Source of the DNA: Solen grandis
Lineage: Eukaryota > Mollusca > Bivalvia > Adapedonta > Solenidae
Assembly: GCA_021229015.1 (NCBI GenBank)
Contig: CM037783.1
Coordinates: 23,936,052-24,000,051 of the forward strand
DNA: 64,000 nt
Reading direction: 5' to 3'
The notes beneath the pieces were generated by a model that saw only the letters and a program-made list of their open reading frames with translations, did no database searches and was not told the DNA's origin. This document shows, one piece after another, positions 49,500 through 62,027 of the stretch (its first letter is position 1; each line of letters starts with the position of its first letter). The translations under genes and the position numbers were made by a program.

Positions 49500-49690
49500 G
49501 TTTATGCCCCAACGACAGTATTGCAATCATGTGGTGATTTTGTCTCCATGAGACAGGAAATGTAGTGGCTCACTGCGATATCATGGATGTGGCGTATATA
49601 TGTGACAACATACCACACAGTCATAATATCCTGACACCGGGCCAACCAGTTCATGGACTTGGCTGTATTTATGCTGATATTTTCCTCCTT
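49500..49690 (-). mobile_element. SINE family B fragment
   Basis: CCCAACGACAGTATTGCAAT and TCCTGACACCGGGCCAACCA in reverse orientation; the duplicate of the one at 4,622. Confidence 0.65.
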
Positions 49691-51245
49691 TCTCTTTCTC
49701 TCTATCTTTCCATTCGTCTGTTTTCATCTGTCAATATATCTATCTCTCTTTTGCCCTTTTCCTTCTCCTGTGATTTGTCTCTGTCGCTCTCTTTCTTATT
49801 CTCTATTTCTTTCTTTCATCGCAATTAAAAACATTCCATTTCAGATTGACATAAATTATGATGTTCAGAATTTATCTTTTCTAGCCTTTTCTTTCTTGTT
49901 TCTTTCCCCTTTTATTTCGATCTCATTTATCTTCCTCTACCTTATATATACTTATCCCTCTTAATTAGAAAACGACAGATACTGATGTAATTTACAAAAC
50001 TGTAAATTGTACAACTAGATGACTAAATTTATCACACCGGGGACACATCCTGTTTAGATGAAATTTGGATAGGACACGTTGACATGGTATACCTAAGGTT
50101 TATATATGACATACCTGAGGTATTGCTTTTTTTAGGGACCACCTTTCGACATCAATATGATATATACATTAATATGATACTATTAAACAAACGAAAAGGC
50201 TTTTATGTGTGGTAATGCCTCAAGGCCAGCAAAACATTATCTAGTATTTTTAAAAGTCATTATTGAATCTACCAAACATTTTAAATAAGCTTTTAAATAA
50301 ATATTTAGAAATATAAAAAAAAAATCAGAAGAACGCCCTAGACCCTTTCTTACATGGGTAAGAGACATCGTCTCAAACACCCGCCCCTGCCTCCCCATTC
50401 AACAACTTCCGACATCTCTATGACGTTTATCCGTTTCTTTGTCACCCTAGGTTTAACGGCCCACCGACAATATTTCAGTCATTTATGAACATTATCTACA
50501 TGACATATACACTTATTGACGTCATATGACGTTCTTCCTCACAGACTGAAAAGAACTATTAGAGACTAATATTCAGTCCAAATATCAGCTTTCTAACTCA
50601 TCTAGAAGTGATGTTATACGTATTTGAAATTTGACGTCAATGGTTCGTATCTTGGTTTTGCCAAAGAACATATTACATATATACCACCACATATATTGGT
50701 TTAATATAACCGCACCCCTTAATTAGGTTTTGTGCGATCTTGCAAGACAGAATTACATCGCTCTTTATATTATCATTGGGAAAAATCAAATTTTACACAT
50801 TTTAATGCTTAGTGTGTGTCGTTAATGTTTGTGTTAAAGTTGAATTAAATTTGGATAAAGCACATGAGCTGTAAATACTTTTTGAATGGCATTGTCAACT
50901 GCTGTTTTATACGTTTCTCGATTTTTGGGCATTAACTTTACCAGCTATGGTTGCTTCTGGTGAAGCGTGTCATCTGTTAAACCTTGCATCTGTCTTCCAT
51001 CTGTCTCCTGGATATTCATTTAATTGAGTGTCAGTTTGCGTCGTCTACGAAAGAACAAATAGGTCATAGCCACAATATGAGAGAACATGAAATAAATACT
51101 GTTGCATAAATGTCAATTGTTAAAATTCTATGGGGTATACTTATTATAACTGACCTTGGATTTAACCTATATTTCTGATTATAATCAAACATAACCAATC
51201 AATTAAGTCAGAAATCACATACTGCATTTACCGAATTGCGGGGCG

Positions 51246-51247
<2 letters not shown>

Positions 51248-51297
<50 letters not shown>
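51248..51297. repeat. (AT)n microsatellite
   Basis: 50 bases of AT. Confidence 0.95.
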
Positions 51298-51299
<2 letters not shown>

Positions 51300-51646
51300 T
51301 AGACAATATGGGGTGAAGTATTACATTTTAAACAATTTGTTTATAAATAATGTTCAAATAATTAAAAAAAAAGATATCTTTCTAATTTAGAATTACATTT
51401 AAATGATATTATATTCTTGCAATGTCAACACAACAATGAATATACTGTGAGATGTTAACCAAAAGTATGCAAATATCGAGCTTTAATCCTAAATTTATGC
51501 AAAAACAAGGCAGTACAAGATACACGATTTCTTTTTCTTTTTTTGTTTTCAACATTGCTTAAATGAATGATGCAAACTCAATATTGCATTCAGTTATTTA
51601 GTTGTCATAAATATTACTAATAAATGTTTATTTGAAAATGTTGGGC

Positions 51647-51656
51647 ATATATATAT

Positions 51657-51713
<57 letters not shown>
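51647..51713. repeat. (AT)n microsatellite
   Basis: 67 bases of AT with one interruption (ATAAATA) near 51,670. Confidence 0.95.
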
Positions 51714-51717
<4 letters not shown>

Positions 51718-52204
51718 CAAATACCTGAAAAAATGTCATACGTTACTGATAAATGTGATTCAAGTAGGGTTACTGTGACAAAATTTCCTGGACCGGATAT
51801 ATTGTCATTACAAATTTAACCACGGTCATTTTCTTCCTCTCACTATGTTGACGTAGGCTTGATAATGTTAATGTTTATTTACACGTGTTTATGCATTGAA
51901 TTAACATATCTGGAGACTGTCTTAGCTATTCATAAGATGACTTTTATGTTAATATTACAATCAGATATATTTCTTATATATTTTATACAACTGGCACAGC
52001 CTTATTCAATGAAACGAATATCGGTGATGCTTAAATCAACGAGAACAGAGACTGCACTGATGTTACTTACTATGACTCTAGAATGAAATAAAATAATCCA
52101 TGATTCAATCTCATACTTTTTTTACTTTTTTTTTCCGTTTCTGGTGACCAATTGCAAGAGCCTAAGAGGGTCCATGCTTTAAATCGTATTTAATTTTGTT
52201 AAGC

Positions 52205-52350
52205 CCCTTGTTGAGAGAGGTCTAAAACTGATTGGCCTGGTGTCAAAATAATGTTACTGGTAAAAGTATCATACCAATTGCTTTCAGCGTGAATCAGCGG
52301 TGAGGCATTCCTAAATTATTTATATAATGTCGTTGTGACATCTAAACTTA
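52205..52350 (+). mobile_element. SINE family B, decayed fragment
   Basis: ACTGATTGGCCTGGTGTCAA and the following AATAATGTTACTGG match the family body with many changes. Confidence 0.6.
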
Positions 52351-52687
52351 TTTATCAAACAAACAAAAAATACTTTTTTGCTCTAAGTTTTAGTTTGCGG
52401 GTGCAACAAAATAACATATCGAGGGTTAAACGGAAAACTGTCGTAAGTCACATTTATAAAACTTTACAGGAGAAGCAAAAAACTAAATTATTTGTCACAC
52501 AAAATAGGCAAAGAATATCTATATTCTACAATATCAGAATTGATATACTGAAAAAACAGGTTATTTAAGAAATTATTGAAGAATTGTTGACTTACGACAG
52601 TTTTCCGTTCTAAACAGTAAAAATTTGTATACTGATATTGCTGGAAAACTGTCGTAACTCAAGATAGCTACAGTTTTCCATTAATCA

Positions 52688-54957
52688 AAACTTGACTTAC
52701 CAACAGATGGTAACATTTTCTTTATGTTTAAGTATTAAAACTCTTGTCACATTCTTTGTATTTTACTCAGATTTATTATCTGGGTGCTTTTCAAAGAGAA
52801 AAAATGTCAAGATATTGTCATTAATTTGGTGTTGTCATCATTGTTGGCAGCATATGTATCAAATTTAAAATACAGTGAAAAACTTAAACCTTGGTTATAA
52901 CTACTAAACAATTTAACCTCTCCATCAAACTCACTCACTTCACTCACTGCTCACATACATGTTCACTATCACAATAGCTTTATTCTCATCAAGGGCCATA
53001 ACTCTTAGGTCAATTTTGACCAAAATTATTTTCCTTTTTATACTTATACGTCTGTAAAATGACATAATTTACAAAAAAAAATCATATTCTATGACAATTG
53101 CAACAACAACAGAACTGCTTCATTAGAGTAAAAAAAAATCCTTTTTACTATGATACCCTCAAATGAATTTTCCTTCGGGCGTTTAATGCTATGCATCAGC
53201 AGCGCTATTGTTTTAAAAAATACAGTAAAAAACAGACAAGCGTTCGCATCTACATGCGGGGCTCCAGTTTAAAATAGGGTTTGTAATCTTGACAGAATTA
53301 TGAAAAAGAACATGATTAGGCAATGACAGTGACAATTTAAGTGCATGTAAATATGGCAGTATATTGGTTTGTTTGTTTGTTTGTTTGTTTGTTTGTTTGT
53401 TTGTTTGGGTTTTACATCCCACTGATATTCATTCTGAGCAAGAATTCTTATCTGAGATACAGATTTCAAAAGAATTTTTTTAAATAATCAGTTATATTGA
53501 TTTGCCCAGGAATTGATATTTACTGAATGTGCTATTTTTCTGGGTTATTGACATCAGTAAAATGTCAGCCATAACAATTGATTTAAATCATTTATAATGT
53601 CACCTTAAATAGAACTATGAGGAAGTTCAGTTCATACCTCTGCTTAGAGTAATAGATAAGCTGCAGTGTGTTTGTATAATTACTTGATTGAAAAAAATGA
53701 AAAAAATACCAGATTACTTTCAGATTGATGTGAAAAATAATTTAGTTGAAATCAAGAGGACTAAATCAATTTATTGTTAGTTTTGTTTAAAATACCTATG
53801 TCCTGTTACATTACCAATACTACTGCTGCTAGAATTTGATGTAAGCCACTTATTTATGAGGATTTAAAATTTCTTAACTAAGCAGCTGTTGTAATTAAAA
53901 TACTTTTAAAATTTTTAATTAAAACGACAGGCTGATATTTGCTATATTACTCAATTATTTTAATTGATACACAATTAATTATTAAAAGTAAGGTAAATAC
54001 GCAGTTGGCCAGTTAAGCTTCAATGTGCTAAATTAATAGTAATTTGAAATTTAAAGACAGAGTGGTTGAGCTGATACGAAATATTATTCTTTTATTCTAT
54101 TCAATTTTAAATACATATTTACTGGCAAAATAAGATCTTTAACACTTAATAGACTTATCAACAATTGTATTTTAATTGGTAAAACAACTCTTTTAGGTTT
54201 TCAGTAGAAAGTTAAGATTTAGAGACAAAATAATTTTTAAAGAATTAGACTTTTCAAAAGAGGAACATATTAATTATGCTATTTATATCTAAAGAGGGAA
54301 TCATATTTCCTGTTTCCTTAAAGTTAAATGTTGACTACCAGAGGATTCATTACTTGTTTCTTATTAAACGGGTTCCTTCTCCATCTAAAAGTTGCTATTT
54401 TGGTACTCTGCACAACTTTTCTTTTCTGGGCTGGAAAGTTGTCTATTTGGTTATATCATAAAAACATAACTTGAAATAAAACATTTACTGATATTTAAGA
54501 TTGAAATGGCAAATTATAAATGTTATGATCATTTAGACTATTTGAATAAAAAAAAACACATTCTAAATAAAGCATTATAATTTCCTTTTTAAAAATTATA
54601 TAATGTTAAGTGAAATGATTGGATTTAATTATACATAAGGTGAAGTGAAAATGAAGCTTTATATTATTGAAATGATGGACAATAGCTTGAACTTAATGTC
54701 AGATCAGCCTTTTCCTAAGAACAAAGTCACATTTACCATGGTGGCTGTGGGAACTAAAATTTCTATGGCCAATAGCAATTCTAGGGCCAGTGCAAAACTC
54801 CCTGTCACATCCTCTATCATTCACATATGTAAGGGTAGCTACATAGTGTAATTTAAATTTAATAAGTAGTGACAAAAATCTGCAGCGTCAAAACAGCCTC
54901 TGACATGAGATTCATGGTCACTTTAAATTTCAGGTGTCATAAAGTAGGCTGACTGTA
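52688..54957. other. Interior of the 5-kb element, left part
   Basis: Very AT-rich. Short frames only; none has recognisable content. Confidence 0.4.
53367..53407. repeat. (GTTT)n microsatellite
   Basis: About ten GTTT units; followed by GGGTTTTACATCCCACTGAT, which resembles a reversed SINE B tail. Confidence 0.95.
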
Positions 54958-54959
54958 TA

Positions 54960-55845
54960 CAGTAGAAACTCACTTAGCGGGCACCTCAATAATACGGGCA
55001 ACTTCTAATTACGGGCAAATTTCGCGGTCCGGATCGCTTTGCTATATGTTTATTTGCCCGCAAAACTCAATAATGCGAGCACCTGGCTATTGCGAAATGC
55101 GGGCACCATTTTCGGTCCCGATCGGTGTTTACAGTGCAAAATGAACCTAGCTAAAGCGGGCACCTGTCCAAGAGCGATAACACTTTCGATTTTTTATCTG
55201 ACTGGTTACGTGAAATACCGTCGTAAGTTATGTTAACCAGTCTCAGTATTTTGCAAACCAGTCTGTGTGTTTCACGCGCCAACAGGTCCAGGTGTTAGTT
55301 TGTTTCGAAAAATGGGACGTTAATGAATCCCTTTATCAAAAGCGGTGTGTATGATGTTTGTATCTTTTTGTCCAATAAATTTAGCAAAGGGCGTTTGATA
55401 ACGCTATGTTTTCAATGCATCGTCATTATCAACATCGAAATCAAACTGATGGTAATTAATACTATAATTAAAGTATTAGGGACATCTGAGCTACATTTAG
55501 TCAATATTCCTACTGAGATAATAGGTAAACATGTACATGTATGATATGATTTCTTTTGCAGCTTTTGTGTTGTTGCATGTTATTTTTATTGTATTTATTT
55601 TATATTTCTTTTGTTGTATTTAAATAAAGATAAAAAAATATTAAAATGGCTTAATGAGTTATTTGAATAATCAATTGATTACACAAAACTCACGTAACAC
55701 ACACATAACACACAAGTGTAGGGTTGATGTGTCAAAGGGACATAATCCCTTTTGACTTTGTGAAACCTTGCTATTAAGGCCAAATTTCAAATTAAGGCCA
55801 CTCGTGCCCGGTCCCATTCGTGGCCTTAATAGTGAGGTTCCACTG
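54960..55845. mobile_element. Pogo/Tigger-like non-autonomous element, nested
   Basis: Left end CAGTAGAAACTCACT, right end reading inwards CAGTGGAACCTCACT (13 of 15), with TA on both sides (54,958-54,959 and 55,846-55,847). CAGT-GAA-CTC ends and TA targets are typical of pogo/Tigger elements. The left part is richer in CpG (GCGGGCAC, ACGGGCAA). No transposase frame found. Confidence 0.6.
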
Positions 55846-55949
55846 TACATGTATATAATGGCACCACGCAAGGCGCATACTGCTATGGGAGGCCATTCGG
55901 GTGGTGCTTGGTGTGTGTAAGGAAATGGACCATGTGTTGCAACAATGCC

Positions 55950-56220
55950 CTAGGGTATCCATGGAAGTTTTCGGAGTCAAAAAAAGTTAATAAAATCATA
56001 GGGCAGCCACAAGGCAAATGCAAGGCAACTGTATGCTAGACTTGTGGTTGCTGTAAACTCTATAGCATGGCTGCAGCATGTCAAATTGATATGGCAACCG
56101 TAGAAATAAAATAATGTTATAATTCTTGATTTTTATTTTTAGCGACCCTTACAGCCTGTAAAATAAGGGATAATTACCTTGGGCAAACCTTTCAGTCATT
56201 TGTGACCATACATTTTCAGG
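55950..56220. repeat. CpG-poor copy of a paired repeat
   Basis: Aligns with 57,535-57,800; where the other copy has CG this one usually has TG or CA. Confidence 0.6.
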
Positions 56221-57115
56221 TATAAGTTTTCAGCCTATAAAATGATTCCTCCCAGTTCACTTTGAAGCAGAAAAGTATGATAAAAGAATAAGTTATTTTT
56301 TAGTTCTGGATGTATACATCAGCTTTACAATAAATATTTGAGTGACGTATTTAAATGCGTTAGTGCTTATCAAAGCCATGACTCACTTGATGCTGAGAGT
56401 TACAGTGCATGAAGATCTCAAATTAATTCAAATATTGTTTTAGGTAGATTATTGTCAATAAATACTTCAATAGTACAACTTGACCAAAGATTTTACAAAA
56501 GTCAATGATAAAATATTTCTCATGATTAGCACCAGGGTCAAATTCCATCAAAAATTCTTAGCGCTATGTAATATTTAAAAACTGTTTCTCTAATAAAAAT
56601 ACCCAAATATCCATTTCGTTACAATTATTTTTGGTTAATAAGATAATAATTCATTTCAGCTTAGCCATGTACTTGAACAGTTCATAAAATAGTAATTGTA
56701 TCTATCTAGTTTAAGAATTTAAGTATTACTTAACGCTAAGTATTGTTGGTGGAATTCGAGCTAGAATGGTTTCACATATGATGGTTCCCGTCATTTCCAA
56801 GCAGTTTCAGTATGGTATGGCCGTAAAATGGTGAACTGTTTTCTGCAAAACTATTTTCTTTAAGATGAACATTGATACAGCTGTGGGACTACAATATAAG
56901 ATAGGTGATGAGTGCTTTCTTAAGCAGAACAAATGAAATCTTTGACTTCCATGATGTGACTTGTATTTGAGGGTGTTTTGGCTGTTGCTCCATCAGTTTC
57001 AGTCATAAAAATAAAATTTATTGAATTCTCAATATCATCAAATTGAAATAGTTTTAAATATTCTAACTTGTCATGATAAAATCATTTATTTGTTTGTAAA
57101 ATGAAGAACCTGATC
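56221..57115. other. Interior of the 5-kb element, right part
   Basis: AT-rich; nothing recognised. Confidence 0.4.
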
Positions 57116-57534
57116 AGAGTTACAACAGTTTTCCATCAACATTCTGCTGCAAGTATATCAGCATAAACAATGGAAAACTGTATGTAACTCAAGTTACGAC
57201 AGTTTTCCATTTACAAAAGTATAAGTATAGAGATACGACACTTTTACAACTAATGCATTTAAGTCACTTAAAATGAGAATTTGATTCCAATATTTTTTAT
57301 ACTTATGTATTAATGATAGTTATTGTCAAAAATGCAAAAAGTGATTTTTGATAAAAAAAAAAAAAGTGACTTGCGACAGTTTTCCGTTCAGCCCTCGATA
57401 TGCCGAATGCGTTGGAATTCGTGGTACTATACACCGGTGCCATGGACCAGTGCACTTTTTCATTATCTGTAAGTCTGAAGGTATTAAATGTCTACGGTCA
57501 CGTCAAATAGCAGTTAAATATGTTAGGGTAGCCT

Positions 57535-57800
57535 CATGGTGTATTTTTAATTTATGGTCACCGAAAACATGCGGGAGCCGCACGGCAAACGCAAAACCAA
57601 CGTACGCTCGACGTATGGTCACCGTGAATTTCTCTACGGTCTGGCTTCGGCGGGACGAATTGCTATGGCGACCTTAGAGCTAAAACTGTCGTAACTCCGC
57701 GTTTTAATTCTACGGCGACTCATACAGCCAATAAATTATAGGGATATGCCCAAGGGAGACCGTGCGGTCATCGCATTTTTTTTTGCGGCCGCCACATATA
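57535..57800. repeat. CpG-rich copy of a paired repeat
   Basis: Lies just outside the 5-kb element; contains many CG dinucleotides (GCCGCACGGCAAACGC, TACGCTCGACGTATGG). Counterpart of 55,950-56,220. Confidence 0.6.
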
Positions 57801-57987
57801 TCTCTCGTTTCAAAGGCCGTATGGCCGCCGTATCCTCGCCGTAGAACAAACGTGACCTAGGTATAAAAACGAAATAATTTTGATACATTCACATGTACAC
57901 GTGTACTATTACGACTTACCGGCAGAAAAGAAACGAGTTTAAGTCAAATTCTATACACTAGTTGAATTTTGTTACACACTTTGTAAG

Positions 57988-58304
57988 ACCGGTCCCGTTG
58001 GCCGAGTGGTTAAAGTGACCGCCCCGGAATCGGGAAGTCTTAGGTTCGATCCCCGGCTGCGACATACCAAATTCGTAAAAATGATACTGGTATAGCTCCC
58101 TTGATTGGCGCTAAGAATATAAGGGTAATTCCAGGACAGGTTGGCCCGGTGTCAGGATAATATGACTGGGTGTGGTATCATACCACGTGATTCTACGTAC
58201 GGCATGATACTGCAGTGTGGCAGCATTATATCTGTCTCAAGTAGACATCTCCAAATGACAGAAATACTGTCGGTGGGACGTTACATCTAATAAACAAACA
58301 AACA
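57988..58304 (+). mobile_element. SINE family B, full-length copy
   Basis: The tRNA-like head has A box TGGCCGAGTGG and B box GGTTCGATCCC; the body runs through GGCCCGGTGTCAGGATAATA to the tail GGACGTTACATCTAATAAAC and (ACAAA)n. TTTGTAA flanks it at 57,980-57,986 and 58,306-58,312. This is the reference copy for the family in this window. Confidence 0.9.
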
Positions 58305-58312
58305 ATTTGTAA

Positions 58313-58709
58313 ACCTGTGCACAAGATATCCGGTTTGCCACGTGCGGCTGGACATATACTTAACATTAATTGTATGCCCACGATAAATTCACATGTAAAG
58401 TGCGATTATCGCCTCTATATAAACAACCTAATATTCTTTCCGTTAAAAGAATAATTAGAAATATCATTAAAGGACATCAATATTGGAGACTGTAAATGAA
58501 ATGGTAGGTTTAAATGTTTCAAATGCTTAAATAACTTTTATCAAAACCAGGAAAATACATAATATGAAATAATATAAACTAGAGTGACATGAAGTTTTTT
58601 TTTCTCAAAATCCAGAAGGTCAATGACCCAAGTGGACATACATGTACAGTTAATACATATATAGACAAAAGACATGTAGTATTGATGATTATATCATTAA
58701 ATGTGCACC
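58313..58709. other. Spacer between SINE B and the LINE
   Basis: No gene; AT-rich. Confidence 0.35.
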
Positions 58710-60570
58710 ATTTTCAATTATATGTAAGTCTTTCTGATATAATTTGTAGACACAAATGAATTGTCCCCATATCTGACCTGAAACCCGCTTGCGCCTCAAT
58801 ATAAACACTGTATTTTGTTGCCCATTCATTGAATCAGTTATTAAGCAAACGACTAAATAATGTTCCAATAGTACTTAAAAGCGTTATTCCTCTATAATTG
58901 TTTTCATTGTTTAAATTACCTTTTTTTATGTAACGGAACAACATAAGCCTCAGACCATGTTTCGGGGAAATAACCAATATCAAAAATTTTGTTGAATAAA
59001 GATATCCACCTAATATATGTTTGCCATGAATAAAAAATTCGTTTATAATTAAAAGGTACAATTAACTCTTGAAACATAACATCCATCTCATTACGTTCAT
59101 ACCGCCCAATAAAGTAAATAATATCTTCATCAGGAGTGAAAAATGGGTCATTTGGATTGTTTTCACAACTAAAATAACTCTCAAAAACACTCAAAGGTAC
59201 ACCGCATTGCTTTACATGTGCACATCTTTTTAGCATATTCCAATATAATTTAGCATTCTTAAACCTTGCTTGAATAAGCTTCTCTGTTTGCATCTTATCA
59301 TATTCTACTTTACAACTACGTATACAGGTTCTATACTGCGATCTTGCTCTAACCATATTTAGTCTATTGTTATCCGTTTTACATGTCCTGTACAAATGAA
59401 GCATACTTTAAAATAACCTCCTCTTCTCAAAACACTCTTCATTTAATCACGGTCTATTTTTATCAGATGTATACATAGTATTTTCGCCAGAGGCGACATG
59501 TATGGTATGCTTAAGTGGCAAAGCAACATCGTCAATAATCTCCTCAAATTCAGCAATACAAGAATCAATATCACTTGCACAAGTAACATTTTGTAAATTA
59601 CTATCAAAACTCTGCATCCTGACTTTAATATCATCCATCCGATAAGTTATTCATGAAAATATCTTTATTAGCATTACTCCATACATATTTACATTTTATA
59701 GTCTCTCCTTTATTATTATCAGCCTTTTCTGATGCATTCTGGTCACTAAAATCAAAAGAAAATTTCACAAAACAATAATCTGATAAGATATTGGGATTTC
59801 GACTTTAAAATTCGAAACATTATTGAATAAATTCTGCGTAGATATCACATAATCTACAACACTAGAACCGCGTGAACCAACATACGTATAATTTTCACAT
59901 ACATCTTCTCCACATTTACCATTCATAATGCGTAGGCCTGTTTGTTTACATAAGTCTAACAACATCGTACCGTGATTATTTGATCGGCCTTTATCTTTTT
60001 AACTGCGTTTAACACGCACATTCTCATCTACATGATAATCTACGGGTAAAACATCTATTAAATCTGTATCATTCAAAACATAATCTGGGTTATCTGATGT
60101 GTGTGCATTCATATCTCCACACAATACAAAATTAAAATCATTTATATTTTTATAATTCAGCTCTGTGATGAACGAAAATAACCTATTAAAAGTATGAACA
60201 TATACCATATCTTGTCTACTGCTGTTTTCTGGTACAATATAAGTCAAACAAAAGAACAAATCATTCTTTAAACCTAGCCTGTTCCCACTGATTTTAATGC
60301 ATAATATATCATCATTACTTGAAAATACTAAAGTGTCCTCCGTGGTATACTGCGACCTCAGGTAAACAATAATACCTCCTGACAACCTCCTGCTATTCTT
60401 TTTCTTCCCTGTCCAAAATGTTCAAAATTATTTACATGCAAATCTGAAAGTTCATTTGTCCATGTTTCGGTTAATAACACAATGTCATGAGTCTCGAAAA
60501 CTGTCTTTAATTCTGGTGATTGTAATTTGTTCGAACGCCTTGAAATTAAGCCCTGTACATTTAGCAGCGC
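58710..60570 (-). pseudogene. LINE ORF2: endonuclease and partial reverse transcriptase, many lesions
   Basis: The N-terminal endonuclease reads LLNVQGLISR, then DIVLLTETWTNE (catalytic Glu region), SGGIIVYLRS, FVLCGDMNAHTSD (catalytic Asp/Asn) and YTYVGSRGSSVVDYV. A frameshift sits near 60,405 and further breaks lie near 59,995, 59,760 and 59,440. The linker and the start of the RT follow (FPETWSEAYVVPLHKK, ENNYRGITLLSTIGTLFSRLLNN, then AQAGFRSDMGTIH after a stop). The palm domain is absent, so the copy is dead. Confidence 0.85.
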
Positions 60571-60816
60571 ACAACGTCGCGTGACCTTCTTATCGCTGTC
60601 CTAATTCCTGGTCCCATTCCCACTTGACTTCGCGCTGGTTGTGGAAAAACCCTCACCTCACTCGGTAAAACCTGACTAGGCACAGTGCGAGTCCTACTAC
60701 TACTATGTCGCCTATACGGAATGGCAGACTGTGTCCTTTTCTCAGACCTCGCCACAGAACGTGATTAGTAGATGTACGAGACCGGCCTCGGCTCTGTGCA
60801 TCCTCTGATGGGGAGT

Positions 60817-60838
60817 GGGGGGGGGGGGGGGGGGGGGG
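60817..60838. repeat. Poly(G) run of 22
   Basis: On the - strand a C-run between ORF1 and ORF2 of the LINE; its length in the assembly may be unreliable. Confidence 0.9.
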
Positions 60839-61034
60839 CGGCCCCACATTAATGAAGCAGTAGTATCTTGTACCTTGTATAGATATCGGCACTATTATCT
60901 TCCACGCTACCTGCGTTGTCGCTTCTTGGCTACCTCCATTTGATGCCGAAGTATGGAGTACTGGACCACTTGCTATGTTGATCTTGCAGCATCCGGTTCT
61001 TGAACCTGTTGGTTGACGTTCGACATAATTGAAG

Positions 61035-62027
61035 TCAATACAGAATGCACTTCCATCTCATCCTGGCGGTTTTCCACAGAGGGCTCTGTAACCGGTATAC
61101 TGAGATTCGCTTTTGAAGCATCTGCTTTGTTAGTCTCACATAAGACATGTAGCTGCTCGATGTTAACACTAGATGTGTCTGACTTATGTGACTATAGACA
61201 CGATTGCTTTTAATACTGTCTATATCTTTCAACATGTCTATCCTACTAGTACCTATACACTGGTTCCACTCGGGGAATTCATCTCGAACAACCCTACCGT
61301 CATGTATTAGCTTAGCCGGGTACACAATCAGCACTCTGGATCTTGGGTAGTCCCGTTTCAATTCTTTGAAATGAGGCCATAGGCGCTCCCGAGCCTCTTG
61401 AATCTCACGCGGGAAATCAAAGTCCACAGAGAATGGCGTGCCTTTGAGCATGCGCACTTTACTCATGATAAGTTCTGTATCCCCATAATCTCTAAAGTTC
61501 ACTATGATTGGTCTATTTTGAAAACGTCTGTTTGGGTTAGGTCGGCCTAGTCTATGTGCACGTGCAATATATACGTGATCTGGATCTATGGCTAATCTGT
61601 TATCCAGGAAATCATTTATCAGCTGTGTGCAAATTTCCCCAGTGTTTTCTACAAAACCTCTGAAAATCAGGTTATTACGCCTAGCCCTAGCCTCCATATC
61701 AATGGATTTGTATGCTAACGTTTTCATGAAGTCTGTTTGGCTATTTGTAACTTTTATCACATGATTTAGCTTGTCATTTACCTCATTTAAACTCTTATGG
61801 AAAGATGTAAGGGCCAAACTGTTGGTAACTTGCTCGTTTCTGATAAATATTAATTCATCAAACATGTGCACCAGTTTACTATCTATAGAACTATGCACAA
61901 AATCGTCCCGAGATATGCTCACAATATTCGAATTTCTCGACTCCTCGTTGTCACGTGCCAAACTCTCAAAGCGATTATGGACAGTTATACCAGACATCGT
62001 ATGATCCGCTGAATTTGCCATTATCAT
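61035..62027 (-). CDS. LINE ORF1 protein (L1-type, RNA-binding)
   Basis: 330 codons, open from 62,027 to 61,035. Residues ~55-110 are heptad-like and could form the trimer coiled coil. Residues ~112-185 resemble the RRM of L1 ORF1p (ARRNNLIFRGF; later ARAHRLGRPNPN and RPIIVNFRDY). Residues ~190-250 match the C-terminal domain (VDFDFPREIQEARERLWPHF). In L1 elements this protein coats the RNA and acts as a chaperone. After about residue 285 the sequence loses family character, so the natural C-terminus may be altered. Confidence 0.8.
   Translation of the reverse strand: MIMANSADHTMSGITVHNRFESLARDNEESRNSNIVSISRDDFVHSSIDSKLVHMFDELIFIRNEQVTNSLALTSFHKSLNEVNDKLNHVIKVTNSQTDFMKTLAYKSIDMEARARRNNLIFRGFVENTGEICTQLINDFLDNRLAIDPDHVYIARAHRLGRPNPNRRFQNRPIIVNFRDYGDTELIMSKVRMLKGTPFSVDFDFPREIQEARERLWPHFKELKRDYPRSRVLIVYPAKLIHDGRVVRDEFPEWNQCIGTSRIDMLKDIDSIKSNRVYSHISQTHLVLTSSSYMSYVRLTKQMLQKRISVYRLQSPLWKTARMRWKCILY

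Larger units (their letters stand above)
48078..50500. repeat. Dispersed 2.4-kb segment, copy 2
   Basis: Direct, diverged copy of 3,092-5,750 about 45 kb away. It has an expanded AT microsatellite (48,232-48,280) where copy 1 has a short AT run, and it lacks some stretches of copy 1. Confidence 0.75.
50501..52204. other. Intergenic with two AT microsatellites
   Basis: An inverted TGACGTCA-type unit lies at 50,510-50,660. AT runs are at 51,248-51,297 and 51,647-51,713. No supported gene. Confidence 0.45.
52419..57398. mobile_element. Large (5.0 kb) non-autonomous DNA transposon with 33-bp inverted ends
   Basis: Ends 52,419-52,451 and 57,366-57,398 are inverted copies at 30 of 33 positions (TCGAGGG at each tip). 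TA lies on both sides (52,417-52,418 and 57,399-57,400), consistent with a TA target duplication. The core of the end, ACGGAAAACTGTCG, recurs inside in both orientations at 52,589-52,609, 52,643-52,663, 52,666-52,687, 57,116-57,140 and 57,171-57,213, like clustered transposase-binding sites. No transposase reading frame is visible; the interior is AT-rich. Confidence 0.75.

Noticed and set aside
57348..57677. 109-codon + strand gene
   Set aside because: It runs across the right end of the 5-kb element and the CpG-rich repeat, so it joins two unrelated repeats by chance.
60817..60838. Functional G-quadruplex control element
   Set aside because: A single homopolymer in a dead LINE, possibly mis-sized in the assembly; no supporting context.
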